From positions 4,216,001 to 4,280,000 of the forward strand of contig JBHGNT010000012.1 in NCBI GenBank assembly GCA_043228905.1: a DNA stretch of 64,000 bases, written 5' to 3'. Shown here one piece after another: positions 11,380 to 22,350 of the stretch. The notes beneath the pieces were generated by a model. The model did not search any database. It was not told the origin of the DNA and worked only from the letters and a program-made list of their open reading frames with translations. Source of the stretch: Azolla caroliniana (lineage: Eukaryota > Polypodiophyta). The translations under genes and the position numbers were made by a program. Position 1 is the stretch's first letter. Every line of letters starts with the position of its first letter.

Positions 11380-12693
11380 TCATTGTGAGGGCCCGGCCCC
11401 TCCGGTTTTCCCTACCCGCTTGTCCTCCACCAGAGCCTTGTAGTTTTGACAAGCAGCTTCGACGAAGCCCGTCTTTTCTTCCACCGGGTCACCTCCCGGA
11501 CCCGTTTTTCCGCGCGGTCTGCCTCTTCTTTCCTTAGTCGTGCGCCGGCGAGGCCTTCTAGCATCGTCGGCCAGAACCCGGCTTTGTTCGTCTTCGGGGC
11601 CTCGCCACCTCCAACCCGAATACCAGTTGACGCCGAGTAGTGGACGGTCTCCGCGTGACGAGCCGCCGCCTCCTCCATCAGCCTTTTCATACCCCCTCAC
11701 CCGACGTTCAGGTCTAGGGGCCTTCGGGTTTCGCTGGCGTGCACCTGACCATACCACAGGTACACCACGTTGCTTCTCATCGCCTCGGCGAAGTCCCCGC
11801 AGTCCTTCCGGATGTGGCCAACCGCGTCACACCACATGCACTTGTTTCCAGCCAGAGGTCGTCGGTCACGGCCCTGTTCACTACCGTCCCTCCATGCCTG
11901 CGCGATCTGGAGATCCTTTACCATCCGCGTCTTTTCCTCCAGAGCTGCTCCCCTGGACGAGCCCTTGACCATGCCGGTCGAAGCCGATCCGGTCTCGAGC
12001 CAATCTCGGGTCTCTTCCCTTCGTGTTGGTGGTGTTGGCTCGAGCTTCCTTGCTATGACAGAGCCCGCCCCTTTCGATCCTTTGTCAACCCATTCCCGTC
12101 GTTTGTCGAAACGACCACAGACCCTTTTCACCACGGCCCAGTCGGCCGTCAGCCCGTCATCAGTCTCCAATAGGAGGCCTACCTGCTCCCGATCCCGCTC
12201 ATCAACTAACTTAACAAACAATAGGACACGGCTTGTGTCCAGAACGGTCCGGTCAAGCACCGAGAGGCGCGAAGCGTTCCTCAAACTCCCGGAGGAGCAC
12301 CGACGCGTTCCTTCCTTTGTCGGGGGTCTCCACCCACTCCATGAAGTCCCGCTTCGAAAGTCGAAGCGCATCTTCAAGCCCGTATTTTTCGAGGAGCCGA
12401 CCTTCGAACTCCTCCCGGGTCCGGCTCTCGGCCCGTACCTCGAGCACCTCCGTATGGATACCCGGCATCGCCACTCGAGGGAATCCGGCTAGACGCCTGT
12501 CTTCCGGAATGTCCCTCATTACCATCTCAGCCCGGTAGGACGCCAAGTAGCTCGTGGCATCCTTCCCACTAAACCGGCCGATCGTACCGACAACCGCCTC
12601 GATAGCCCTATCAAGGGCGCCGGGGCCTTCGCGCGCACTCACTATACGGTCCACAGCCGAAGCCATGGCTTCTGCAAGGTCCGACCCCCTCAT
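11380..12693 (-). pseudogene. Ty3 gag (capsid and zinc knuckle), frame-broken
   Basis: 12253-12693 is the N-terminal part, with an ATG start 44 bp inside the 5' LTR edge (MRGSDLAEAM...). It includes a capsid-like helix block (FSGKDATSYLASYRAEMVMR). 11697-12377 continues in a second frame and carries a CCHC zinc knuckle C-x2-C-x4-H-x4-C (CMWCDAVGHIRKDC). 11412-11690 continues after another shift. The product would form the particle that packages the RNA. Two frame changes break it. Confidence 0.82.
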
Positions 12694-12736
12694 CTTCTAC
12701 TCCTCTACTGCCTCTTCACGTCGGGTTCACCAAATA

Positions 12737-12810
12737 TGTCGCGTTGGTACGTGCGTGCGTGGAGAACAAGGCGGGACCACTAGGGTCTTGGACCGAGGAA
12801 TAGGTGAGAA

Positions 12811-12851
<41 letters not shown>

Positions 12852-13449
12852 CGAGAGACGCTCACACACGTATAGACAAAGAAGCGCACGGGGACGTGGC
12901 CCAACAACACAGGAGACACAAGTTGAGAACGCTAGCTTATGTATATAAATATGTGTATGTATTTGTATGTATGCAGATGACTCGAACGGTTACAGCCGAT
13001 CAGGTCGGCGAGATGGATGCCGGCACCTGATCACCCACGCACACAGGAGAGCAAGATGGAGATTCTGCCAAAAGCACACGGGCGTTGCACGGAGCAGGAT
13101 CAGCCTCCTGAGAACCTATGCAAAAGAAAGCTATGGAGAACGACAGAGAAGAAGAGCTCGGTCCCAGTCCGACAGCACTTCGTCCCCTCTAGCGTGCGAT
13201 ACCTTCTCTCCCCCGTCTCCCTCTCTTTTATAGCTCAAGGAGGGAGGCCGTTTCACCCTTTTACATCACATTAATTCTCTGTCCTTTCGGACAGAGATAC
13301 TCCTTGATTTCCCCTATAGAATATTGCTACCTAGGATTTGACCTTTGTGCCTACCTATCTACTATACAACAAGGGGTGTGCCCACGTGTAAGGGCCGGTT
13401 CACACACACTATACACGGTTTGCGCTTGGGGACGGTTTTCTTCACGACA
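12737..13449 (-). repeat. 5' LTR of Ty3 copy 1 (713 bp)
   Basis: Begins TGTC at 12737 and ends GACA at 13449. It has a longer (GA)n tract than its partner (about 12815-12843) and retains the 23 bp lost from the left LTR. The two LTRs otherwise differ by scattered substitutions, so insertion is fairly recent but not brand new. Confidence 0.9.
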
Positions 13450-13453
13450 CCGG

Positions 13454-13690
13454 ATAATTTCAAGTGGTGAAGGAATGAGTCTCCTAAAGCTAACAACAAG
13501 ATGTAAGCCAATGACACCCATAACATCAGAAATCAAGGATATAATCACCATATTTTGGACTAATGAGAGTAGGCTTTCACCCAATAAGAAGGATTTATGT
13601 AGGAAACGTGTTGGAAGGAGTTAATACGAGGAGCATCCCATTCATATTCGATGTACCTCATGTATTTACAATTATCTCAACTTTTGTTTT
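13454..13690 (+). pseudogene. Transposase-like gene, part right of the Ty3 insertion
   Basis: The frame open at 6248-6346 continues here from 13454 and stays open to a TAA at 13622-13624. It then remains readable for about ten more codons (EEHPIHIR). Sequence such as FWTNESRLSPNKKDLCRKR matches what I remember of the family's N-terminal half (a segment with 'SP-x-KKD' before a 'H-P-I-H' motif). One in-frame stop shows decay. The exon appears to end near 13650-13690, before a long palindromic repeat array. Confidence 0.6.
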
Positions 13691-14425
13691 GAGTTTTGAG
13701 ATTAGTTAGTTAGCTAATTAACTACCTCAGAATATGACCATAGATAACTAACTACTGGTAATAGCTAAATAGTTAAATAGCTATTGCCAATAGCTAATTT
13801 AGTTATTATCAGTTAATTACCTAGCACAATAGCTAATTAGCTATCTCAGAATATGGCCATAGCTAACTAGCTACTAGTAATACCTAAATAACTATTGCCA
13901 ATAGAAAACTTAGCTATTATCAGTTAATTAGCTACAACAATAACTAATTAGCTATCTCAGAATATGACCATTGCTAACTAGCTACTAGTAATAGCTAAAT
14001 AGCGATTGCCAATAGCATTAGCTACCACAATAGTTAATTAGCTACCTCAAGATATGACCATAGCTACTCTTAATAGCTAATTAGCTACACTTAATAGCTA
14101 ACTAGCTATAACCGTCGCTAATTAGCTACAAAATATGACTACTAGTAATAGCTAATTAGCTACAAAATATGACTACTAGTAATAGCTAATTAGCTACATC
14201 AGAATATGATCATAGCTAATTAGTTATTGGAAATATCTAGTTAGCTATGTCAAGTGCTAATTAGCTACTGACCATAGCTAATTAGCTACTCTTCATAGCT
14301 ATTTAGCTACTATCAATAACTAATTAGTACTCTTATTAGCTAATTAGCTACAAGGAGAGTATGATCAGAGCTAATTAGCTACCACACTATGTCTAACTAG
14401 CTACATCAAGGTGCATCAGAATACT
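13690..14425. repeat. Palindromic minisatellite array, unit TAGCTAATTAGCTAC
   Basis: More than twenty degenerate copies of AGCTAATTAGCTA(C/T), alternating with AATATGACCATAGC- and ACTAGTAATAGC-type spacers. The core TAGCTAATTAGCTA equals its own reverse complement. Coding similarity to the transposase-like family stops at its left edge and resumes at about 14430, so it occupies the position of an intron. A second array of the same unit lies at 27390-28125. Confidence 0.9.
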
Positions 14426-14429
14426 CACT

Positions 14430-16169
14430 GGACTCCCTTTTTATTACGCGGGTCGATTTATTTATTAGGTTCAAGCGAATGCATCCAAATATCAAAGTTC
14501 AACTACGAACATTTGAGTCTCTTAAACCACACTTTGTGAGATGCTTAAAGGATTGATACACGTGTTGTTGCATTTACCATGTACAAATGGGTTTTCTCAA
14601 GGACTTTGTTAATCTACTACGTCACTATAGCTCCTCCCTAGAGGATGCAGTCTGCACTTGTGAGTGCCCAATTTGTCAATCTAGCCCGCAAGAGCATTGT
14701 AAATCATCAGAGCATGGTATCTCTTTGATGAGTGGTCGTTTAAATTTAGTATTGTGTCCGAGAGAATTTGAGGCGTTCTTCCATAGTCATAAATGTGTCA
14801 TGGGTTTATGTCAAGATTGCGGCCCTAGTAGATTTAGGTGGTATCCAAAAGAGTTGAGTAGTGAAACATTAATCTCTATCAAGTTATTTGAGTCTATGGA
14901 CACCAACTTCGAAGGAAAGTTGTGTAAAAGAAAGGACCTAGTTAGGAAGTCGCTTAAACTAAGGGATTTGGCGTTTCTATTTGTAGTATCTCTAGGAAAG
15001 TTCATTAAACACAACTTCATTTATTCATGGCACGCCCATCAATTTAAGACTTGCATATCTTATTTTCCAAATGATGTAGTAGTCTCAGTAGTAGATTTCG
15101 CAGAGAATTATACTTTCAAGCAACATAATGAAATTCAATCCATGCATTGGTGTTCAATGCAAGTAACCATTTTTGTGCACATAACATATTTTCGAGTTTC
15201 AGGTGATCTTAAGAAAGTAATTCATTTTTTTGTTTCTAATGATAAGAAGCATGATACCTTGTTTGTCCAACACTGTTTTCAGTTACATTAGCAATGGTTA
15301 TTATGTCAACATTGGGTCTGGTCTAATGGAGTTGCATCACAATTCAAGGCTAGACGTCCATTTTATTTTGTTAGGAGGCATCCTTCTATAACAGGTTTGG
15401 AGATGAGATGGAATTATTTTGGGTCTAGCCACGGTAAAGGTGAACATGATGTAGCAGGTGCAGTTATAAAGCGGGCACTAACCCATGAACAGCTAAAGGC
15501 AAATGGTGTGCATATGAATTGTGCATCACATGTCATCAAATTTTTAAGAGCTAATATGTCAACGAGTGCAACTAGTGTTTATTCCTCGCAAGTCCGAGAT
15601 ATCAAACATGAAATTTGGGAAGTGAAGATAGCTGAAGTAAATAGGGAGAAGATTTGGGAATTCCCGAATTGCGATCTCTCCATGTTGTTCGGGGTTATTC
15701 TAGGTTGGATGGTCATTGTATTGCGGTTAGAGAATTAACTTGTTTTTGCTTCCATTGTGTGCAGGGAAATTGGAGGTATTGTTTAAACAAAGCATATATT
15801 CTGATTTGGGAGTACCATACATTGAATGATAAGGACGCATTTGATTTAGAAACAGAAACATATCAGGGACGTGGAGATACTCTGAGTGATGTTTTAAACA
15901 TTGCGAATAATTTTGTTGTAAATGCAGAAGAAGCCAATTCAGAGGGTGTTGATTTCTATATATTGAAGTGCACAGTTTGTAAACATTGTGCAATGAAGAA
16001 TATTGTAGATGCTTGGGGAAATTTTGTATCCACCGGGACATTCTACATCGAAGGTATTTTTTATGCAAGACTAGATGATTACGATTATGTATATAGGCTT
16101 TTAGAAGACAAACCGATAGCATACATGTACTCTCAATTGGTTAAGTGCATCAACGTCCCGATGTCGTAA
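14430..16169 (+). pseudogene. Transposase-like gene, 3' half with predicted catalytic core
   Basis: The frame runs from about 14430. A TGA near 14550 precedes the ATG at 14587 and a TAG lies at 15289-15291. The same frame is readable on both sides of each. The last part (about 15700-16169) has slipped to another frame. Visible motifs are a Cys/His cluster (CTCECPICQSSPQEHC), VVDFAENYTF, then FVWSNGVASQFK-like and FGSSHGKGEHDVAGAVIKRA blocks. In the family as I remember it these carry the acidic residues of a DDE-type core: D in VVDFAEN, D in a WSDG box (here N), and E/D in the GKGEHD block. The D-to-N change and the breaks mean it is inactive. The C-terminal part ends GTFYIEGIFYARLDDYDYVY. 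Function as a transposase is inferred, not shown. Confidence 0.6.
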
Positions 16170-16473
16170 TACAATAGCTACTCATGCTTATACACAATTA
16201 GTGCTAATGTGTATGAATGTATTTGCAACATTATGCCATGGAATTTGTAGCTACAAGGAGATCATACCAGTTTTCTTGTAAAACAAGCAGAGCACATGTA
16301 TTGCAAAAAAACAGTTTAATAAAATCATTTGCGAGATTGTCTTCTTTATGATATATAGTTTTCTTTCTGTTCATGTTTCTTAATCAAATCATTTGGGAGT
16401 GTTCTTTTTTATATACAGTCTTCTCTCTGTCCTTGTTTCACAATAAAATCGTTTGTCTGTTTAATAAAATCGT

Positions 16474-17145
16474 TGTCGTGTTGTTCCACTTGTGCGGGAG
16501 AGACTAAGGCGGGACCACAGGGGCCTTGAACCGAGGGATAACCGAACAGAGGGAGGAGCGACGCAAGAACAATGGCCGAGCCACACACGCACTCAAATAC
16601 ACAAAGCTCGCAACTTATTCGACAACGGAAAACAAGACGAATATATATTTATATGATCAGGGTTACAACTGGCAAGCTGGTGAGCGACAAGGCTCTAACA
16701 CTCACATGCACACACAAAAACGTGAGATGGAGACTCTATCAGAAGCACTCAGGCATTCCACGAAGCAGAGGCAGCCTCCCGAAACCCTGTAGAGAGGAAC
16801 AATAGAGAAAGACAGAGGAGAAGAGCTCAGTCCCGGTTCGACAACACTTCCTCCTCCACAAACCTCCTCCCCCCCCCCCCCCCTCTTGACCCTGCCCCTC
16901 TCCCTCTCTTTTATAGCCTAAGGAGGGAAAGACGTTAGAACCAGTCACAACACCATTAGTCTTTGCCCTTTCAGATAGAGATACTCCTCGATTTCCTACC
17001 TAATGAGTATGCGCTACCTAGGATATTCATATCAACTAGTCTGTACCTAATTATGTACAATACATCAGATTTTGTGCCCGCGTGTAAGGGCCGGTTCAAG
17101 CACACTATTCCCGGATTCCGCCTCAGGACGGTTTTCTTCTCGACA
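16474..17145 (-). repeat. 3' LTR of Ty3 copy 2 (672 bp)
   Basis: Begins TGTCGTGTTGTTCC and ends CGACA. It is followed inward by TCTGCCCCCACAAAA, the complement of a polypurine tract. It aligns throughout with the LTRs of copy 1, including the GGGACCAC...GGNCTTGNACCGAGG block and the CTCTTTTATAGC TATA-like box. A poly-C run of 15 lies at about 16870-16884. The partner LTR is missing. Confidence 0.85.
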
Positions 17146-17217
17146 TCTGCCCCCACAAAACCGCACATCCACCAGTATATGCCAACTAGACCTTAACCGG
17201 AGAAAACCGGCCCGTTC

Positions 17218-20115
17218 TCATCTTTCGTTCTCTGAATCGTCATCCTCCCCGATCCGATCGTCAATGTCATCCACGCTCTCTAGGTCTGGTTCGTCCTCAT
17301 GCCGCTTCTTGAATGCCTTGATCCTCTTCCCGGCCACCGACACTACTATTCTCGTTCCCTCGAGCTCCACGAGATGGTAGGTGCTATTGTTGTTGGCTCT
17401 TGTCACCGCGTAAGGCCCGGACCACCTGCTCGTAAATTTCCGCATCGCCTTGTGCTGGTTGTCAAGGCTGCTATCGTAGACCAGAACCCAATCACCTTCC
17501 TCGATTTTCTTTGGTCATAGTCGGTGGGTCTGGTCGAATCGCCCCTTGTTCTTTGTCCTTGCCGCACGCACCTTCACCAATGCTCGTTCCACATCCTCCG
17601 GTCTTCGCTCGAGCTGTCGGATTCACGCCACTAACAGCTCCTCCTAGCTCATCTCGTCTCCTCAGTCCACCGCAGCCCATGAGGAGATCGTCCGGTCCAT
17701 CGGCATGATCGGCTTCTGTCCGTACATCAGCTCCGTCGGCATGAACCTGGGTACCGAACTGTGCGTAGTTCGGTCCGCCCACAACGCGTAAGGTAGGAGC
17801 CGCGGCCCATTCCCGACTTGGCCTTCACATGCCCATACCAATGCCTTTACGATTGGCCCGTGTCTGCGTTCCACCTTCCCGTTTGCCTCCGGATTGTATG
17901 TCGTTGTGAGCGAGAGTTTAACCCCTAACCGATCAAACAGCTCTTCGACCTCTTGCGCATCCAGTTCTCCACGGTCCGCTACGATCTTCCCTACGCACCC
18001 GTACCGACATACCACCTCTTCGATTAGGAACCGGCACACAGCCGCGGTCGTCTTGTTCGGCAACGCTCGGCCCTCCACCTGGCTCGTCAGGTCCTCTCGT
18101 GCTAGCACCATGTATCGCATCCGCCCTACCCCCATCGGCATCGTCACCAGATCCACCATCCAATTGAAGTGGATGGTCGGCGGGTAAGTCGGGTACAACT
18201 CGTCCCGATGTTGGACTATGGAATGTATCTGACAGCTTTCGCAAGTCGTTACGAACCGATGCACGTCCCGGTACAGTCCCGACCACCAATACTTCCACTT
18301 CAGCTTCTCAAACGTGGCCCATGTCCCCCGATGTCCGGCCCAAGGACTCTCGTGGTACGCCTTTAGCAATGCTTCCTGCTCCTCCTTCCTCACCACTACG
18401 TGGGACGTCGTCTCGCTTCTTCGGGTGCTTCCATATGCTTCCGTCTCGTAGGAAGAATCGGTACGCCTTCTTCCGGATCCAGTTAGCCTCTTCCTTTGCC
18501 CACGCCGCGTCCGACATCATCGTTTTCAAGAACCCACCGATCTAGAGCCACTCCCCGTCGTACTTTCTCTCGTCGAACTCGTTAAGCGCCGGAGTGCCCC
18601 CCTTTCTCGTCGTCACATAAGCCGTCTTGAAGAAGTCCACGCCAACTTCCGTGTCCTCCGAAACCATGCCGCCCTCATCATCAAACCTCGCTCTCAAAAG
18701 CATGTCGGCCATGGCATTGTCCTTCCCGTAGATGTGCCGAATCTCCGGATTCAGGGACCTGATGTACGCTATCCACCTGAGCATTGCCAAGTTCAACGTC
18801 GCGCATCCGGAAACCATACCAAGAATCGGTAGGCCGTCTGTCTCTATTATTACCTCTGTCCCAATCAGGTAGTCTTTGTCGGCCTTGACCACCGAAACGA
18901 TACCCTAGAGTTCGTGTTTAACCTGGCCCTATCGTCGTTGTATCCTCGTTGTCGCTCGCTAAGCATTTTCGCTCCGAACTAGATGGGGAACCTCGTGTCG
19001 TTCTCATCCTCCACGTTGATCACCCATCCGATTCCGGTCGGACTCGTGTCTACGGTTACATAAATCGGAACATGTTTACCGTAGACCGCTTTCCGGAGTG
19101 TCGGTGCCGCGACAAGTGCTTCTTTCATTTTCCGGACCGACTCCGCATGCTCCCCGCTCCACGCGAACTTGCGCCCTTTCTTCAACAACCCGTAGAGCGG
19201 CTCTACGATATGGGCGTAATGCGGGATCCAAATGTAGTAGAACGTGCAAGCTCCCAAGAACCTCCGGACTTCTATAACCGACCTGCAATCTTCCTTCATC
19301 GCGGAGAAAGTTTCCACCTTAGCCGGAGACGGTTTTCAGCCATAAGGCCCGCACAAGTGTCCAACGACCATGATTTCCGACTGTCCGAAAGCCGATTTCT
19401 CCCTAGAGAAGGTGAGCCGCGCGCCTTCCAGCTTCTTTAGCACCTCCTCGCAGTCTCTGATGTGGTCCGAGACGAATTTTTGACACCCGTCTGGTCCGAC
19501 CGTTTCATCCTTATCCTCCACCGGACATCCCTTGATCGGAATGTCATCCAAGAATGGCATGGTGATGTCCGAGATGCAGTCCCTTAGCACCTTATTCATC
19601 ACATTCACCATGTGCGCTACCGAGTTTGTCCCTCCTTGCGAAAGCGTACACATCCGAACTAGGCCGAGAGGAGTCCGCATTGTCGTAATATCCCTGCTCT
19701 CTACGGCTAGTTGGAATTGGTCGTACCCCAAGTAAAGATCCCCGATCAAGTAAATCGACCTTCCGGCAAAGGCCTCCGTGAACTCGTCAATGGTCGGTCC
19801 GATTCCGGCGTTCTGAATGGTCACCTTGTTGACCAACTGCAGGTCCTGAATAAAGTGCAACGTGTCATTCTTCTTTGGCACAGTAAACCACTGATTTGAA
19901 TACGAGGCACTCGACGGCTCGAGGATGCCCATCTCCACCTTTTGCTTCAGCGGCTCCATCAACTTCGGGATGTGAGCTTTGGGTACTAGAATCGGCTTGA
20001 GATTCCACGGTACATGCGGTACTGTGAAGATAACCATTGGTTCAATGACCGTCGGGTCTACGCACCCGATCTCCTCCGGCGAGAATGCGAAGGCCTTCCC
20101 GTGCCTCCCGAGCAT
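17218..20115 (-). pseudogene. Ty3 copy 2 pol: RT, RNase H, integrase (decayed)
   Basis: Pieces in shifting frames. 19336-20115 is RT, with GILEPSSASYSNQWFTVPKK, DLYLGYDQFQLAV and MPFLDDIPIKG. 18979-19317 is the RT connection, with FLGACTFYYIWIPHYAH. 18542-18892 is RNase H (IETDGLPILGMVSG). 17662-18396 is integrase: HESPWAGH, CESC, and acidic residues in MVDLVTMP, VADRGELD and NGKVERRH. 17218-17445 is the C-terminal domain, ending in an acidic tail. Stops and frameshifts separate every piece. Compared with copy 1 the FLDD box and the D-R-G-E integrase box are conserved, so they are traits of the family. Confidence 0.88.
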
Positions 20116-20223
20116 TCTCCGAAACCGTTCCTCCTCCGCCGGTAGTAGAAAGCCACCCCCAACGACCTTGAGCTCCCGTATTGTTATGTCGATGAACCGG
20201 TGTCCTATGCCGGCCGGATCTCG

Positions 20224-22335
20224 TTAACTTGGGTCCGACGCGACCCCTTTCATCCGTAACTCGTTGCCCTCCGACAAGGGTGCCACGACTGGCCTCACCT
20301 TCCGGTCTACAATCTTGTACCTTGTATCCACACGGGCCGTTCGATCCGACTCGACCCCTTTCCCGAAGTCGGCAATGACTTCGTACATCCGTTCCAAACT
20401 AACCGGAATCGTCCAGTCTTCACTGAGGCCTTCTTCGAGCACGTTCCTTAGATCTCCAAAGGTGTCGTCAAAAGAGACCGCCTCCACGGCACTGCCTATC
20501 ACTTCGTCGGGGCCTAGGAATCTGCATGCCCTAAGACGTTCCTCCGCCCACTTCTTCTCTCGGCCGCTAGTGCCGGTTATTGTACAACCTCCGTTGTCGG
20601 AAAACCAAAATTTCCTGTCTATAGTACAGGGTTTCCTTCCTATGCTACACGTGTGGGGTTTTTCCGAGGTGTCCGGACTACCGTGGCCCCACACCTTGAT
20701 AGCCCTCTCTAAAAATCCCCTCAGCTTTCGTCGCCGAGTGTCTCGCAATTGCGTTCGTGGTTCGGTCGCACCGTTAGATATTGGACGAAGTGTCGCCCAT
20801 CTTGGCTCTTCACGCGTGCATACGCCGAACCGTTATCCAACACCTTCGTCTCCATGCGTGCTGCCGTAATGTATGGTTCTCCGAGTATCACCGGGTGCAA
20901 GGATGTCTCCTGCACGAAGAAGTGCTAGTCAATCTCGACATCACCGATTTTCACGCATACATTTGGGCAAGCCCCGTGTAGCTCCTCTGTGGCGCATGTC
21001 GCCGCTCGTATTTTCCACTCGTGCTTGGATGGAACATCAGGTTGATCTCCGAACCGTGGTCTACCAATGCCACCACCGGCTCGTAGATGTCTCTGATCCG
21101 AACCGGTGTCTCCATAGTGGCTCTTTGCTAGTGCAGCTTCAAATAGTGGCTTTCCGCCAACTCGTCCTCCAGGCCATATCTTCCAGGTGCGTTCTTCGCA
21201 CCTACAACGACTTCTCCAGCTCCGGCTCCGTCGAAAACCGTTTCTGCTTCACCAAGTCCATGATGGAGTCGTGGAACTCCTTCTTGGCGATCTCGAGCAC
21301 TTCCCTTAACGACAGGTCCACCTTGTTATCGAGGATTTGTTCCTCTGAAACTTTTCGTAGATCCGTCGTCCTTTCTATCTCGGTGCTTAGTCGGTAACCG
21401 GCCTTCTTTGTTTTGTCCGGTGCACCAGTGGTATCGGCGTCATTCTGCGTCGACCCGAACCGGGTCTCGTACCATTGCGAGGGTCCGGCCCCTCCGGCTT
21501 TTCCCGCACGTTTGTCCTCTACTAGAACCTCGTAGTTCTGGCACTCAGCTTCCACGAAGCCAGTCTTTTCCTCGACCGGGTCATCCCACCCGATGACCTC
21601 CCGGACCTGCCTTACCACGCGGTCTGCTTCCTCCTTCCTCAGCCGCACACCAGCGAGGCCTTCTAGCACCAACGGCCAGAACCCAGGGTCCTTCGTCCTA
21701 CGGCCTTCGTCACTCCCGACCCGGATTCCTGCCGACGCCGAGTAGTGGATGGTCTCTACATGGCGCGCCGCCGCTTCTTCCATCCGCTGCTTCATTCCTC
21801 CACGTCCAATGTTCGACTCCAGGGCTCTCCGGGTCTCGCTAGAATGCACTCGCTTGTTCCACAGGTACACCACATTAGCCCTGAGCGCTTCCGCGAAGTC
21901 CCTGCATTCCTTCCAAATGTGACCAACTACGTCACACCACAAGCATTGATGCCCAACCGGAGGCCTTCGATCGCTAGGCTGCTCGCCGTCGTCCCTCCTT
22001 GCCTGTGCAATCTGGAGGTCTTGTACCATCTACGTCAGCTCTTCCACAACCGCTCCTCCAGACGGGCCTTTGACCACACTGGTCGATGTCGGGCCTATCT
22101 CGAGCCAATCTCGGGTCTCCTCCCTTCACGCCGGCGGGGGTCCCTCAAGCTTTCTTGCCACAACAGATCCCGCCCCCGATGAGCCCTTGTCGCCGCACTC
22201 ATGCCGTTTGTCGAAACGGCCATAGACTCTTTTCATCACGGCTCAGTCGGTCGTCATGACGTCGTTTGTCTCCAGCAGGAGACCCACTTGCTCCCAATCC
22301 CGCACGTCCACAGCCTTTACGAACAACAGAACCTT
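20224..22335 (-). pseudogene. Ty3 copy 2 gag C-terminal half, protease and linker (decayed)
   Basis: 20224-20748 matches the linker before RT. 20721-20915 and its surroundings match the protease C-terminal half (SLHPVILGEPYI). 21202-22029 is the gag C-terminal part with a CCHC knuckle (CLWCDVVGHIWKEC), then conserved VHYSAS- and KEEADR-type stretches. Beyond 22030 the match to copy 1 continues in other frames and ends at about 22335. The N-terminal capsid segment present in copy 1 is missing. Confidence 0.82.
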
Positions 22336-22350
22336 GCTCCCAATCCCGCA

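Larger units (their letters stand above)
6347..13449 (-). mobile_element. Ty3-type LTR retrotransposon, copy 1, with both LTRs
   Basis: About 7.1 kb, bounded by LTRs that begin TGTCGCGTTGGTAC and end GACA on the + strand. CCGG flanks it on both sides (6343-6346 and 13450-13453), or ACCGG if the LTR-terminal A is shared. Coding is on the minus strand, so the right LTR is the 5' LTR. The order gag - protease - reverse transcriptase - RNase H - integrase is the Ty3 order. A purine run (GGTGGGGGCGGA on the minus strand, 7025-7036) abuts the 3' LTR as expected for a polypurine tract. The minus-strand TGGTGAACCCGACG just inside the 5' LTR (about 12719-12733) is the candidate primer-binding site. 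I could not match it to a named tRNA. Several frame breaks make it non-autonomous today. Confidence 0.92.
16474..22350 (-). mobile_element. Ty3-type retrotransposon, copy 2, truncated at its 5' end
   Basis: Same family and orientation as copy 1, with clear DNA and protein similarity along pol and most of gag. The gag N-terminus and the whole 5' LTR are absent: similarity to copy 1 stops at about 22335. The 18-bp word CTTGCTCCCAATCCCGCA occurs at both 22287-22304 and 22333-22350, right at this break. This suggests a repair event with templated filler rather than a clean insertion end. Confidence 0.88.

Noticed and set aside
13690-14425. CRISPR-like or centromeric array
   Set aside because: Units are degenerate, palindromic and directly abutting with no unique spacers. 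The array is short and in an intron position of a plant gene.
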